This document shows, in pieces, positions 19,146 through 28,648 of a stretch of 35,343 nucleotides of DNA. Under the pieces are notes generated by a model that did no database searches, had not been told where the DNA came from, and saw only the letters and a program-made list of their open reading frames with translations. The stretch lies in contig WHTB01000010.1 in assembly GCA_009379735.1 (NCBI GenBank), positions 1 through 35,343 of the forward strand, given 5' to 3'. The position numbers were made by a program, and so were the translations under genes. Source of the stretch: Propionibacteriales bacterium. GTDB lineage: Bacteria > Actinomycetota > Actinomycetes > Propionibacteriales > Nocardioidaceae. Every line of letters begins with the position of its first letter. Position 1 is the first letter of the stretch.

Positions 19146-19205
19146 TGGAACGGGGCGCCCCCGTACCAATAGGTCTGGAACGGGGCGCCCCCGTGCCAGA
19201 AAAAC
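19146..19205 (+). repeat. Two tandem repeat copies, including the right terminal repeat
   Basis: Direct copies at 19146-19167 and 19176-19197 (core TGGAACGGGGCGCCCCCG) are joined by the eight-base spacer AATAGGTC. The second differs by one base (GTGCC for GTACC) and carries the AGAAAAAC outer end. A degenerate piece, CCCGTACCACTGGGTT, lies just before at about 19130-19145. The pgl stop codon begins six bases after the end. Confidence 0.85.
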
Positions 19206-19210
19206 GGGGG

Positions 19211-19990
19211 TCAGGTTGAGGGCATCTGGGCGAGGGCGGTGGGGAGCTCGGCGGCGGCGTCGTGGTCGAGCAGCCACAGCGTTTGGCGGGTGCCGGTCAC
19301 GCCGGCCGCGGGGACCTGCATCAGGCCGGCGCCGGACAAGGCGAGCCGGACCGCCTTGGCCTTGTCGGAGCCGGCGACCACGAACCACACCTCGCGCGCC
19401 TGGCGGAGCGTCGGCAGGGTCAGCGTGACCCGGGTCGGCGGCGGCTTGGGGGCGTGCCGGACGGCCGCGGCCGTCCGCTCGTCGTACAGCTCCGGCCGCT
19501 CCGGGAACAGCGACGCCACGTGGCCGTCCGGTCCCACGCCGAGGAGTACGACGTCGAAGACCGGCACCGGGCCGTGGTCCTCGGGCTGCGCCGCGGCCGC
19601 CAGCGCGTCGGCGTACGCGTCGGCGGCGGCATCCGGGCTCCCGGCGTACGGACCGCCGTCGGCGGGCATCGCGTGCACCCGCGCCGGGTCGAGGCGCAGC
19701 CGGTCGAGCAGCGCCGCCCGGGCCTGGGTCTCGTTGCGGTCGGCATGGCCGGGAGGCAGGAACCGCTCGTCGCCCCACCACAGCTCGACCCGTGACCAGT
19801 CGACGGCGTCGCGTGCCGGCATCGCCGCCAGCGCGGCGTACATCCGGGTCGCGATCGACCCGCCGGTCAACACCAGCGACGGCACCCGGCCGGTGCTCTG
19901 CACGTCCACCAGACGCGTGACCAGCCGGGCGGCCGCCGCCGCGGCCAGCAGGTCGGCGCCCCGGTGGGTCACCACGATCGGCGAGGTCAC
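19211..19990 (-). CDS. pgl: 6-phosphogluconolactonase
   Basis: Pgl hydrolyses 6-phosphoglucono-lactone, the step after G6PDH in the oxidative pentose phosphate pathway. The 259-residue product has the NagB-like sugar-phosphate signatures LVLTGGSIATRMYAAL, WSRVELWWGDERFLPPGHADRN and FDVVLLGVGPDGHVASLFP. GTG 19990 shares GTGA with the opcA stop. It is the last gene of the tkt-to-pgl run and converges on rbpA, with the repeat-bounded unit lying between. The longer frame upstream of 19990 is the shadow of opcA. Confidence 0.95.
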   Translation of the reverse strand: MTSPIVVTHRGADLLAAAAAARLVTRLVDVQSTGRVPSLVLTGGSIATRMYAALAAMPARDAVDWSRVELWWGDERFLPPGHADRNETQARAALLDRLRLDPARVHAMPADGGPYAGSPDAAADAYADALAAAAQPEDHGPVPVFDVVLLGVGPDGHVASLFPERPELYDERTAAAVRHAPKPPPTRVTLTLPTLRQAREVWFVVAGSDKAKAVRLALSGAGLMQVPAAGVTGTRQTLWLLDHDAAAELPTALAQMPST

Positions 19991-20919
19991 GGTCGTTGTC
20001 CCTTCGCGACCAGCGCGTCGAGCTTGCACAGCCGCTGGACGGTGTCCTCGTAGATGTCGTCGTTGTCGAGGCGGCGCAGCTCCTCGGCCAGCAGCTCGGC
20101 GACCGGACGGCGTTTCAGCGCCACCGGCCGGTCCGGCTGCTCCGGGCTCGACAGCATCGCGAGCCGACCGTCGGGCCGGGCGATGGTGATGTCGCCGGCC
20201 CGGGTGCCCAGCTGGACCGACGTGATCCCCGGGCCGCGGGAGACCTTGCGCTGCATCGGCACCCGCAGCCGGTCGGTCAGCCAGCCGCGCAGCAGCTCGG
20301 CGCTCGGTGAGACGCGCTCGGCGGTGATCTCGGCGGCCGTGACCTTGGTGTCGTACTCGTCCAGCGACGCCGCCAGCAGTGCCCGCCAGCCGGTGAGCCG
20401 GGTCCAGGCGAGGTCGGTGTTGCCCTTGGAGAACACCGCGCACTGCTGCTCCAGCGCCGCCTGCCTGCCCCGCGGCACCGACGCGCAGTCGGTGATCCGC
20501 CGCTGAGCGAGCGCCCCGAGCGGGTCGGCGGCAGGGTCGTCGGGAGCCCTGCGCGGCCACCAGATCACCACCGGGGAGTCCGGCAGCAGCAACGGGAGTA
20601 CGACACTCTCGGCGTGCCGGGTGACCTCGCCGGTAAGCCGGATCAGGATCGACTCACCCGGTGCGTGATGGCCGATGTTGATCTCGGCGTCGACGCGGGA
20701 CGTGCCGGTCGCGCGGCCGCGGATCACGCCCAGCACGCGCGCCGGGTGCTCGGTCGATGCCGCCCTGGCCGCGCCGAGCGCCTCCTCGGAGCCTTCCTCG
20801 TCGGTGTCGACGATCAGGGTCAGGACCATGCCCATCGCCGGGCTGCCGGCCTTCCGCCGCGCGGTCAGGAGCTCGGCCGCGATAGCCGCGGAGTTGGTGT
20901 CGGTGAGTTCGGTGCTCAT
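19987..20919 (-). CDS. opcA: Glucose-6-phosphate dehydrogenase assembly protein OpcA
   Basis: OpcA is needed for assembly and activity of G6PDH in cyanobacteria and actinobacteria, where it is linked to redox control. The 310-residue product starts at ATG 20919 (STELTDTNSAAIAAELL). It contains the conserved blocks MVLTLIVDTDEE, SRVDAEINIG, LLLPDSPVVIWWP and DLAWTRLTGWRALLAA. It lies between zwf and pgl, the canonical actinobacterial order. The start is 21 bases after the zwf stop, with GGAG about eight bases upstream. Confidence 0.95.
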   Translation of the reverse strand: MSTELTDTNSAAIAAELLTARRKAGSPAMGMVLTLIVDTDEEGSEEALGAARAASTEHPARVLGVIRGRATGTSRVDAEINIGHHAPGESILIRLTGEVTRHAESVVLPLLLPDSPVVIWWPRRAPDDPAADPLGALAQRRITDCASVPRGRQAALEQQCAVFSKGNTDLAWTRLTGWRALLAASLDEYDTKVTAAEITAERVSPSAELLRGWLTDRLRVPMQRKVSRGPGITSVQLGTRAGDITIARPDGRLAMLSSPEQPDRPVALKRRPVAELLAEELRRLDNDDIYEDTVQRLCKLDALVAKGQRP

Positions 20920-20939
20920 CTCGCTCCGTTCGGGAGGGC

Positions 20940-22454
20940 TCAGGGACGGCGCCAGGCACGCCCGTCGCGGGCGAGCATCGCGTCGGCCGACGCGGGACCC
21001 CAGGTGCCGGATGGGTACGGCTCCGGCGAACCCTTCTTGGCCCAGTGCTCGATGATCGGGTCGAGGATCTGCCAGGACAGCTCGACCTCCTCGTGCTGGG
21101 GGAACAACGGCGGGTCGCCGAGCAGCACGTCGAGGATGAGCCGTTCGTACGCCTCCGGGCTGGACTCGACGAACGAGCCGCCGTAGGCGAAGTCCATGCT
21201 CACGTCGCGGATCTCCATCGCCGTACCCGGCACCTTGGAGCCGAACCGGACCGTGACGCCCTCGTCGGGCTGCACCCGGATCACCAGTGCGTTCTCGCCG
21301 AGGGCCTCGGTCACCGTCTCGTTGAACGGCAGGTGCGGTGCCCGCTTGAAGACCACCGCGACCTCGGTGACCCGCCGCCCGAGCCGCTTGCCGGCCCGTA
21401 GGTAGAACGGCACGCCGGCCCACCGGGCGCTGCCGATCTCCAGCTTGATCGCGGCGAACGTCTCGGTGCGGCTGTCGGCCGGGATGTCCTCCTCGGCGGT
21501 GTACCCGGGGACCTTGACGCCGCCTGACCACCCCTCGGCGTACTGTCCGCGGGCGGTGTGCAGGTCGAGCCGCCGCGGCAGCCGGACCCCCTCCAGCACC
21601 TTCTGCTTCTCGATCCGCAGGCTGCGCGCGTCGAACGAGATCGGCTCTTCCATCGCGATCAGCGCCATCAGCTGCAGCAGGTGGTTCTGGATCACGTCGC
21701 GGGCGGCGCCGATCGCGTCGTAGTAACCCGCCCGGCCACCGATACCGATGTCTTCGGCCATGGTGATCTGGACATGGTCGACGTAGTGGGTGTTCCAGAT
21801 CGGCTCGAACAGCGCGTTCGCGAAGCGCATCGCCAGGATGTTCTGGACGGTCTCCTTGCCGAGGTAGTGGTCGATCCGGAAGACCGACTCGGCCGGGAAC
21901 ACCTCGGACACGACGGTGTTGAGCTCGCGTGCCGTCTGCAGATCCGAGCCGAACGGCTTCTCGACGACCACCCGGCGCCAGGAGTCGTCGTGTGCGGCGA
22001 GGCTGTGCTCCTTGAGCTGACCGACGACGTCGGGGAAGAACCGCGGCGGGATCGACAGGTAGAACGCGTGGTTGCCGCCGGTGCCGCGCTCCTTGTCGAG
22101 GTCCTCGATGGTCTGCCGCAGCCGGTCGAACGCCACGTCGTCGGCGAAGTCGCCGGGGACGAACCGGAAGCCCTCGGACAGCTGCCGCCAGACCTCCTCG
22201 CGGAACGGCGTCCGGGCGTGCTCGGCGACGGCGTCGTGCACGATCTTGGCGAAGTCCTGGTTGGCCCAGTCGCGGCGGGCGAAACCGACCAGCGCGAAGC
22301 CCGGCGGCAGCAGGCCGCGGTTAGCGAGGTCATAGACGGCCGGCATCAGCTTCTTGCGGGCCAGGTCGCCGGTGACGCCGAAGATTACGAGGCCGCACGG
22401 ACCGGCGATCCGGGGGAGCCGCCGGTCCTGCGGGTCACGGAGCGGGTTGTTCAT
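20940..22454 (-). CDS. zwf: Glucose-6-phosphate 1-dehydrogenase
   Basis: Zwf oxidises glucose 6-phosphate to 6-phosphoglucono-lactone with NADP. The 504-residue protein has the nucleotide-binding GVTGDLARKK (26-35), EKPFGSDL, and the active-site RIDHYLGKE with catalytic His196. Further conserved blocks are FYLRAGKRL and the C-terminal YERLILDVLLGD. Length is typical. ATG 22454 lies 13 bases after the pgi stop and is followed closely by opcA, its assembly partner, so supply of enzyme and assembly factor is tied together. Confidence 0.98.
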   Translation of the reverse strand: MNNPLRDPQDRRLPRIAGPCGLVIFGVTGDLARKKLMPAVYDLANRGLLPPGFALVGFARRDWANQDFAKIVHDAVAEHARTPFREEVWRQLSEGFRFVPGDFADDVAFDRLRQTIEDLDKERGTGGNHAFYLSIPPRFFPDVVGQLKEHSLAAHDDSWRRVVVEKPFGSDLQTARELNTVVSEVFPAESVFRIDHYLGKETVQNILAMRFANALFEPIWNTHYVDHVQITMAEDIGIGGRAGYYDAIGAARDVIQNHLLQLMALIAMEEPISFDARSLRIEKQKVLEGVRLPRRLDLHTARGQYAEGWSGGVKVPGYTAEEDIPADSRTETFAAIKLEIGSARWAGVPFYLRAGKRLGRRVTEVAVVFKRAPHLPFNETVTEALGENALVIRVQPDEGVTVRFGSKVPGTAMEIRDVSMDFAYGGSFVESSPEAYERLILDVLLGDPPLFPQHEEVELSWQILDPIIEHWAKKGSPEPYPSGTWGPASADAMLARDGRAWRRP

Positions 22455-22467
22455 ACGGCGGCGTCGT

Positions 22468-24084
22468 TCATCGAAGGGTCTCCAACAGCTGGCGTACGCC
22501 GGCTTCGGGGTCGGTGAGGTGCAGCCGAAGCACGGGACGGCCGCGTTCGGCGAGTACGCGGGCGTCGCCGGTCGCCTGTGCCGCGATCAGGGTGCCGAAC
22601 GTGAACGGCCGGTCGGGGATCTCGACGTCGACGAGCTCGGTGCTGGTGACCTGCAGGAACACCCCCTGCTCGGGGCCGCCCTTGTGGTACTGCCCGGTGG
22701 AGTGCAGGAACCGAGGCCCCCAGCCGAACGTCGTCGGGCGCTCGGTACGACGGCACAGCGTCGACCGGACCCCGGCCAGGTCGGCGTCGCGCTCGGAGTC
22801 GAGGTAGGCCATCACGGCGAGGTAGCCGTCGTCGGCCAGCCGCGACAGCAGCGCCTCGACCGCACTGGCCAGCGTGTCCACGCCGTCGAGCAGGCCGGCC
22901 GACCCGCGCACCTCGACCGCGCCGTCGGTGAACGCCGCGTCCTCCGGCTCGGGCCGGTGGTCGAGCAGCCCGCGGGCCGCCTCCTTGGCGCTCTCGACGT
23001 CGGGCTGGTCGAACGGGTTGATGCCGAGCATCCGGCCGGCCACTGCGGTCGCGGTCTCCCACAACAGGAACTGCGCGCCGAGCGGCCCCGCGACGGTCGC
23101 GACCGGCGTGCCGTCGTCGGTGGTCGGGCGGTCGGCGCGCGGAGCGACCAACGCGACCGGCGTGACGTCGGCGGCGGGCCAGCGCACCTCGGCCGCCTGC
23201 ACGCCCTCGACGGCCACCGGCAGGACCCCTTTGCCCTGCTTGCCAGTGCTCTCGGCGATCAGCTGCTCCGCCCAGCCGGCGAAGCCGGTCAGCCCGGACC
23301 CGTGCTCGGCGATCGCCAGCTTGTCACGGGCCGGGTCACTGGCCGGGTCGCCGGCGAGCACGGCGGCGAGCAGCAGGGCCGGGTTGTCCGGGTCGTCGGC
23401 GCGCAGCGCGGCCGCCACCTCGTCGGCCTCGTCCAGCAGCTCGGCCACGTCGACACCGGCCAGCGCCGACGGCACCAGCCCGAACGCGGTGAGCGCGCTG
23501 TAGCGGCCGCCCACCTGCGGGTCGGCCAGGAAGATCTTGCGATAGCCCTCGTCGACGGCGAGCTGCTCGAACGGCGAGCCCGGGTCGGTCACGACAACAA
23601 TCCGCGACGCCGCGTCGATGCCGGCGTCGGTGAACGCCTGGACGAAGGCACGCCGCTGACTGTCGGTCTCGACGGTGCCCCCGGACTTGCTGGAGACCAC
23701 CACGACGGTGCTCTCCAGGTCGCCGGCGAGCGCTCGGGCGATCACCGACGGGTTGGTCGAGTCCAGCACCACGAGCTCGGCGCCGTAGCTCGTGGTGATG
23801 ACCTCGGGCGCCAGCGACGAGCCGCCCATGCCGCACAGCACGACCCGGGTGACGCCCTCGCCCCACAGCTCGGCGCGCAGCGCGTCGACCTCGGCGAGCA
23901 GCGGCCGCGAGGTCTCGTGCAGGTCGACCCACCCCAGCCGGATCGACGCCTCGGACTCCGCGTCCGGGCCCCACAAGGTGGCGTCCTTGGCGGCCAGCCG
24001 GGAGGCGACCTTGTCGGTGACGAGGGTGCTGAGCGTGTCTTCCCGGGTGGCACCGTCGGCGACGACGGTGAGCGGGTCCCTCAC
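22468..24084 (-). CDS. pgi: Glucose-6-phosphate isomerase
   Basis: Pgi interconverts glucose 6-phosphate and fructose 6-phosphate. The 538-residue product has the SIS sugar-phosphate fold with [12 protein letters not shown] and the phosphate-binding [12 protein letters not shown], plus [11 protein letters not shown] and a C-terminal [13 protein letters not shown]. This is the divergent form common in actinobacterial pentose phosphate operons, rather than the E. coli-like form. GTG 24084 shares bases with the tal stop (GTGA). Placing an isomerase between tal and zwf lets the cell recycle fructose 6-phosphate into the oxidative branch. Confidence 0.93.
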   Translation of the reverse strand: MRDPLTVVADGATREDTLSTLVTDKVASRLAAKDATLWGPDAESEASIRLGWVDLHETSRPLLAEVDALRAELWGEGVTRVVLCGMGGSSLAPEVITTSYGAELVVLDSTNPSVIARALAGDLESTVVVVSSKSGGTVETDSQRRAFVQAFTDAGIDAASRIVVVTDPGSPFEQLAVDEGYRKIFLADPQVGGRYSALTAFGLVPSALAGVDVAELLDEADEVAAALRADDPDNPALLLAAVLAGDPASDPARDKLAIAEHGSGLTGFAGWAEQLIAESTGKQGKGVLPVAVEGVQAAEVRWPAADVTPVALVAPRADRPTTDDGTPVATVAGPLGAQFLLWETATAVAGRMLGINPFDQPDVESAKEAARGLLDHRPEPEDAAFTDGAVEVRGSAGLLDGVDTLASAVEALLSRLADDGYLAVMAYLDSERDADLAGVRSTLCRRTERPTTFGWGPRFLHSTGQYHKGGPEQGVFLQVTSTELVDVEIPDRPFTFGTLIAAQATGDARVLAERGRPVLRLHLTDPEAGVRQLLETLR

Positions 24085-25205
24085 GCCTCGGCCCCCGTCG
24101 GAGCCGCGTCCTTCAGGGCCGTCGTGACGGTCTCGAGCAGCTCGGTCCAGGAGGCCTCGAACTTCTGCACGCCCTCCTCCTCGAGCACCTGGACGACGTC
24201 GTCGTACTCCACGCCCAGCGCGGCGAGCCGGTCGAACACGTCCTGTGCGTCGGCGTACTGCGTGCTCACGAGGTCGCCCTTCAGCTCGCCGTGGTCGGCG
24301 AACGCCTCGATGGTGCCTTCCGGCATCGTGTTGACGACATCAGCGACTACCAGCTCGGTGACGTACCTCGTGTCCGGCAGGTTGGGGTCCTTCACGGACG
24401 TCGACGCCCACAGCGGGCGCTGCTTGTGCGCACCCGCGGACTCGAGCGCCGCCCAGCGCGCACCGGTGAAGACCTTCTCGAAGCGCTGGTACGCGAGCCG
24501 CGCGTTTGCGATGGCCGCCTTGCTACGCAGCGCCGCCGCCTCGTCGGAGCCGACCTTGTCGAGCCGCTTGTCGACTTCGGTGTCGACCCGGCTGACGAAG
24601 AACGACGCCACTGAGTGGATCGTCGCGATGTCGTGGCCGTTCTCCTTGGCCTGCTCGAGCCCGCTCAGGAATGCCTCCATCACCTCGGAGTAGCGGTCGA
24701 GGGAGAAGATCAGCGTGACGTTGACGCTGATGCCCTCGGCCAGCGTCGCGGTGATCGCCGGCAGGCCGGCCTTGGTGGCCGGGATCTTCACGTACAGGTT
24801 GGGCCGGTCGATCATCCACGACAGGCCCTTGGCCTCGGCGATGGTCGCCTCGGTGTCGTGCGCCAGCCGCGGGTCGACCTCGATCGAGACGCGGCCGTCG
24901 ACACCGTCGCTCGCGTCATAGGCCGGTCGCATCACCTCGCAGCCCCAGCGCACGTCGAACGTCGTGATCATCCGCACCGCCTCGTCGACGCTGAGGTCAC
25001 GGACCGCGAGGTCGTGGATTTGCTCGGCGTAGTCGTCGGCGTCGGTGACCGCCTTGGCGAAGATCGTCGGGTTGGAGGTGACCCCGACGACGTGCTTGTC
25101 TTCGAGCAGCTGCTGGAGCTGGCCCGTGCGCAGCCGCTCGCGGGAGATGTCGTCGAGCCAGATGGACACGCCCGCTTCGGACAGCGCCTTCAGCCGATCG
25201 TTCAT
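24081..25205 (-). CDS. tal: Transaldolase
   Basis: Transaldolase moves a dihydroxyacetone unit between sugar phosphates. The 374-residue protein belongs to the long actinobacterial/cyanobacterial subfamily. The Schiff-base Lys140 lies in NLYVKIPAT, and the N-terminal [12 protein letters not shown] and [11 protein letters not shown] blocks are characteristic. ATG 25205 has AGAAGGG eight bases upstream. It follows tkt after 39 bases and overlaps pgi by four, so it is part of the same operon. Confidence 0.97.
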   Translation of the reverse strand: MNDRLKALSEAGVSIWLDDISRERLRTGQLQQLLEDKHVVGVTSNPTIFAKAVTDADDYAEQIHDLAVRDLSVDEAVRMITTFDVRWGCEVMRPAYDASDGVDGRVSIEVDPRLAHDTEATIAEAKGLSWMIDRPNLYVKIPATKAGLPAITATLAEGISVNVTLIFSLDRYSEVMEAFLSGLEQAKENGHDIATIHSVASFFVSRVDTEVDKRLDKVGSDEAAALRSKAAIANARLAYQRFEKVFTGARWAALESAGAHKQRPLWASTSVKDPNLPDTRYVTELVVADVVNTMPEGTIEAFADHGELKGDLVSTQYADAQDVFDRLAALGVEYDDVVQVLEEEGVQKFEASWTELLETVTTALKDAAPTGAEA

Positions 25206-25244
25206 TGCTACGACCCTTCTCTGCGTGGACTACGTACGGCGTAC

Positions 25245-27425
25245 TCAGCCCTCGTCGGCCGGACCGACAGGACCGTGGGCGGAGGTGAAGACGGAGGCGG
25301 CCTTGCCGCCCAGCTCGGCGGCGGCGGCGATGCTGTCGCGAGCAGCCTGGGCCACCGCCTCGGCGGTCACCCCGAACTCGCGGTACACCGTCGCGAAGTC
25401 CGCGGATGCCCCGTAGTGGTCGATGCTGACGATCCGGCCGGCGTCGCCGACCACCTCGCGCCAGCCCTCGGCCACCCCGGCCTCGACGGACACCCGCGCC
25501 TTGACGGTCGGTGGGATCACCGCGTCGCGGTAGTCGGCGTCCTGCTCGTCGAACCACTCCTTGCACGGCATCGAGACGACCCGAGCCTGCACTCCGTCGG
25601 CGGCCAGGGCGGTCCGCGCCGCGACGGCGAGCTGCACCTCCGACCCCGTGCCCACGAGGACGACGTCGGGGTCGCCGTCCTCGGTGTCGAGGAGTACGTA
25701 GGCGCCCTTGGCGACTCCCTCGACGTCGGCGTACCCCTCCCTGCCGCGGGGGAACGTCGGGACGTTCTGCCGGGTGAGCGCCAGGCCGGCGGGCCGGTCG
25801 GTGTGCCCGAGCACGGTGCGCCAGGCGACGGTGGTCTCGTTGGCGTCGGCGGGCCGGACCACGTCGAGACCCGGGATCGCGCGCAGCGCAGCCAGGTGCT
25901 CGATCGGCTGGTGGGTCGGGCCGTCCTCGCCGAGGCCGATCGAGTCGTGCGTCCAGACGTACGTCACCGGCAGCTTCATCAGCGCCGCCAGCCGGACGGA
26001 CGGGCGCATGTAGTCGCTGAACACCAGGAACGTGCCGCCGTACGGCCTGGTCCCGCCGTGCAGCGCGATGCCGTTGAGGATCGAGCCCATGCCGTGCTCG
26101 CGGATGCCGAAGTGCAGGACCCGGCCGTACCAGTCGCCTGGCCACATCTTGGTGGCGTGCTCAGGCGGGACGAACGACGGCTCGCCCTTCGGCGTCGTGT
26201 TGTTGGACTCGGCCAGGTCGGCCGAGCCGCCCCACAGCTCGGGCAGCCCGGCGGCGATCGCGGACAGCACCTCGCCGCTCGCCTTGCGGGTCGCGATGCC
26301 CTTCTCGTCCGCGTCGAAGCTCGGCAGCGTCTCGGTCCAGCCGTCCGGGAGCCGGCGCTCACGCATCCGGTCGAACAAGTCGGCGCGGTCGCCGGCCGAC
26401 GCCCGCCAGGAGTCGTACCGGCCCTGCCACTCCTGCTGCTCCGCGGCACCGCGCTCGCGCAGCCCACGGGTGTGCGCGAGTACGTCGTCGGCGACCACGA
26501 AGCTCTGGTCCGGGTCGAAGCCGAGCACCTTCTTGGTGGCGGCGACCTCCTCGGCGCCGAGTGCCGATCCGTGCGCCTTGCCGGTGTTCTGCGCGTTGGG
26601 GGCGGGCCAGGCGATGATCGTCCGCAGCTGGATGAAGCTGGGCCGGCCGGTCTCGGCCCGGGCCGCCTGCAGCGCGTCCCAGAGGCCCTGCACGTCCTCC
26701 TCGTAGCCGTCGCCGTCGTTGGTCCAGTCGACCACCTGCACGTGCCAGCCGTACGCCGCGTAGCGCGCCGCGACGTCCTCGGTGAACGCGATCGTCGTGT
26801 CGTCCTCGATCGAGATCTTGTTGTCGTCGTAGAGCAGGGTGAGATTGCCGAGCCGCTGGTGGCCGGCGAGCGACGACGCCTCCGACGCCACGCCTTCTTG
26901 CAGGTCGCCGTCGCTGGCGATGCAGTAGATCTGGTGGTCGAACGGGCTGTCGCCCTCGGCGGCGTCCGGGTCGAGCAGGCCGCGCTCACGGCGGGCCGCC
27001 ATCGCCATGCCGACGGCGTTGCCGACGCCCTGGCCCAGCGGACCGGTCGTCGTCTCGATGCCCTTGGTGTGGCCGTGCTCGGGGTGACCGGGGGTCTGGC
27101 TGTTCCAGGTGCGCAGCGACTGCAGGTCGTCGAGCTCGAGCCCCCAACCGCCCAGGTAGAGCTGGATGTACTGGGTGAGACTCGAGTGTCCGGCGGACAG
27201 CACGAACCGGTCGCGGCCAGCCCAGTCGGGGTCGTCCGGGTTGTGCCGCATGAGCTTCTGGAAGAGCAGGTACGCGGCCGGCGCGAGGCTCATCGCCGTA
27301 CCCGGGTGGCCGTTGCCGACCTGCTCGACGGAATCCATCGCGAGCACCCGGATCGTGTCGACCGCACGCTGGTCGAGGTCGGTCCACGGCAGCGGAGTCG
27401 TGGCGGCTGGCTCGGCGATGCCCAC
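25245..27425 (-). CDS. tkt: Transketolase
   Basis: Transketolase transfers two-carbon units using thiamine diphosphate. The 726-residue product has catalytic and cofactor residues in [10 protein letters not shown] (His40), SAGHSS (His80), SDGDLQEG (ThDP/Mg motif, 171-178), FGIREHGMG (proton-relay Glu) and [19 protein letters not shown] 27425 has GAAGGG about eight bases upstream. It is the first gene of the tkt-tal-pgi-zwf-opcA-pgl run and is divergent from ctaB. The usual length is about 660-720, so this is slightly long at the N-terminus. Confidence 0.98.
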   Translation of the reverse strand: MGIAEPAATTPLPWTDLDQRAVDTIRVLAMDSVEQVGNGHPGTAMSLAPAAYLLFQKLMRHNPDDPDWAGRDRFVLSAGHSSLTQYIQLYLGGWGLELDDLQSLRTWNSQTPGHPEHGHTKGIETTTGPLGQGVGNAVGMAMAARRERGLLDPDAAEGDSPFDHQIYCIASDGDLQEGVASEASSLAGHQRLGNLTLLYDDNKISIEDDTTIAFTEDVAARYAAYGWHVQVVDWTNDGDGYEEDVQGLWDALQAARAETGRPSFIQLRTIIAWPAPNAQNTGKAHGSALGAEEVAATKKVLGFDPDQSFVVADDVLAHTRGLRERGAAEQQEWQGRYDSWRASAGDRADLFDRMRERRLPDGWTETLPSFDADEKGIATRKASGEVLSAIAAGLPELWGGSADLAESNNTTPKGEPSFVPPEHATKMWPGDWYGRVLHFGIREHGMGSILNGIALHGGTRPYGGTFLVFSDYMRPSVRLAALMKLPVTYVWTHDSIGLGEDGPTHQPIEHLAALRAIPGLDVVRPADANETTVAWRTVLGHTDRPAGLALTRQNVPTFPRGREGYADVEGVAKGAYVLLDTEDGDPDVVLVGTGSEVQLAVAARTALAADGVQARVVSMPCKEWFDEQDADYRDAVIPPTVKARVSVEAGVAEGWREVVGDAGRIVSIDHYGASADFATVYREFGVTAEAVAQAARDSIAAAAELGGKAASVFTSAHGPVGPADEG

Positions 27426-27457
27426 GGCGGTGAGCCCTTCTGTCAGGTCACGGGTCG

Positions 27458-27463
27458 GACAGG
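27458..27463 (-). promoter_or_regulatory. Candidate -10 element for the tkt operon
   Basis: On the minus strand TAGCGT matches TANNNT and would give a leader of about 25 bases that contains the GAAGGG ribosome site. No -35 is convincing, so the call is weak. Confidence 0.25.
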
Positions 27464-27533
27464 CACGACGCTACCGCCGCCACCCCAGCCGCTGCACCCT
27501 CGGGGCGGGTCGGACGACGCGGCTGTGCGGCAC

Positions 27534-27539
27534 TAGACT
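27534..27539 (+). promoter_or_regulatory. Candidate -10 element for ctaB
   Basis: TAGACT fits TANNNT, lies in the divergent tkt-ctaB gap and would give a leader of about 52 bases before GTG 27598, with GAGG at 27589-27592. Confidence 0.35.
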
Positions 27540-27597
27540 CGGGGCGATCCGCCGGGCGGAAGCTCCGGCAACTCTCGCTGAGCAGACCGAGGTTTTC

Positions 27598-28548
27598 GTG
27601 ACGGCCATCGAACCGCAGGTGCCGGTGCTTGCGCACGGCACGGTCCGGCCCGATGCGTCGTCGTGGCGGGACGTGGTCGGGGCCTACGTCGGCCTGACCA
27701 AGCCACGCATCATCGAGCTGCTGCTCGTCACCACGGTCCCGGTGATGTTCCTGGCCGAGCGCGGGATCCCCGGGCTGTGGCTGGTCGTCGCGACCATGGT
27801 CGGCGGCACCCTGTCGGCCGGGTCGGCCAACGCGCTCAACTGCGTACTCGACCGCGACATCGACGAGCGGATGCGCCGCACCCGGCGCCGTCCGCTGCCG
27901 CGGCACGCGGTCACCCCCACCGCCGCACTGGTCTTCGGCCTGGTGCTCGGCGTCGTGTCCACGCTCTGGCTCGGCCTGCTGGTCAACTGGCTGTCGTCGA
28001 TGCTGGCGCTGACCGCGAACCTGTTCTACGTCCTCGGCTACACCCTGCTGCTGAAGCGGCGGACGGCGCACAACGTCGTCTGGGGCGGGGCGGCCGGCTG
28101 CTTCCCGGCCCTGATCGGCTGGACCGCGGTCACCGGGTCGCTCGCGTGGACTCCCGTCGTGCTGTTCGTGGTGGTGTTCTTCTGGACGCCGCCGCACACC
28201 TGGGCGCTGGCGTTCCGCTACCGCGACGACTACGCCGCCGCCGACGTGCCGATGCTGCCGGTCGTCGCGACGCCACGCCGGGTGGCGGCCGAGATCACCG
28301 CGTACTCCTACCTGACCGTGGCGACCAGCCTCGTGCTGTGGCCGGTCGCGGGCACCGGCTGGTTCTATCCCGTCGTCGCCGGGCTGCTCGGCGGGTGGCT
28401 GCTGGTCGAGGCGCACCTGCTGCAGTGGCGTGCTCGGCGCGGTGCGGAGGGTGCCGGGCTCCGGCCGATGCGGCTGTTCCACTGGTCGAACATGTATCTC
28501 GCCATCCTGTTCGTGGCGGTCGCGGTCGACCCAATCCTGCTCGGCTGA
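27598..28548 (+). CDS. ctaB: Protohaem IX farnesyltransferase (haem O synthase)
   Basis: CtaB adds a farnesyl group to haem B, giving haem O for cytochrome c oxidase. The 316-residue protein is a UbiA-type membrane prenyltransferase. The first Asp-rich motif is N81-x3-D85-x3-D89 within [13 protein letters not shown], the second is in [15 protein letters not shown], and several hydrophobic helices surround them. GTG 27598 has GAGG five bases upstream; the frame extends farther upstream but is non-coding there. The divergent tkt-ctaB arrangement is common in actinobacteria. The next enzyme, CtaA, is encoded 2 kb away on the opposite strand. Confidence 0.97.
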   Translation: MTAIEPQVPVLAHGTVRPDASSWRDVVGAYVGLTKPRIIELLLVTTVPVMFLAERGIPGLWLVVATMVGGTLSAGSANALNCVLDRDIDERMRRTRRRPLPRHAVTPTAALVFGLVLGVVSTLWLGLLVNWLSSMLALTANLFYVLGYTLLLKRRTAHNVVWGGAAGCFPALIGWTAVTGSLAWTPVVLFVVVFFWTPPHTWALAFRYRDDYAAADVPMLPVVATPRRVAAEITAYSYLTVATSLVLWPVAGTGWFYPVVAGLLGGWLLVEAHLLQWRARRGAEGAGLRPMRLFHWSNMYLAILFVAVAVDPILLG

Positions 28549-28648
28549 GCCACCCGCTGACTCACCTGCTGGGGCATACCCGTTGTCATCTGTCGGCGGC
28601 GAGGCGCAGACTGGGGCAAAGTGTTCGTGTCCCTTGTGGGGTGAGCTC

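Larger units (their letters stand above)
17943..19205. mobile_element. 1.26-kb unit with 30-bp terminal inverted repeats carrying an AbiEi/DUF559-like gene
   Basis: The left end 17943-17972 (reads GTTTTTCTGGTACGGGGGCG and on) and the right end 19176-19205 (ends CCCCCGTGCCAGAAAAAC) are inverted repeats identical at 29 of 30 positions. Identity stops exactly at the outer GTTTTT/AAAAAC boundary. The unit fills the gap between convergent rbpA (stop 17912) and pgl (stop 19211) and contains one minus-strand gene and no transposase. Extra internal copies of the repeat lie beside each end. No clear target duplication is seen; both flanks are G/C runs. It could be a non-autonomous transposon or MITE-like element with a passenger gene, or a gene bracketed by dispersed palindromes. 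Confidence 0.6.

Noticed and set aside
17943-19205. Repeats at 17.95 and 19.15 kb considered as a CRISPR array
   Set aside because: The tandem pair has only one eight-base spacer, the copies are palindromic and inverted at one end, and there are no cas genes.
24615-27536. Plus-strand open frame of 973 codons over tal and tkt
   Set aside because: It mirrors tkt and tal on the minus strand, which carry full catalytic motifs. The product has no recognisable domain.
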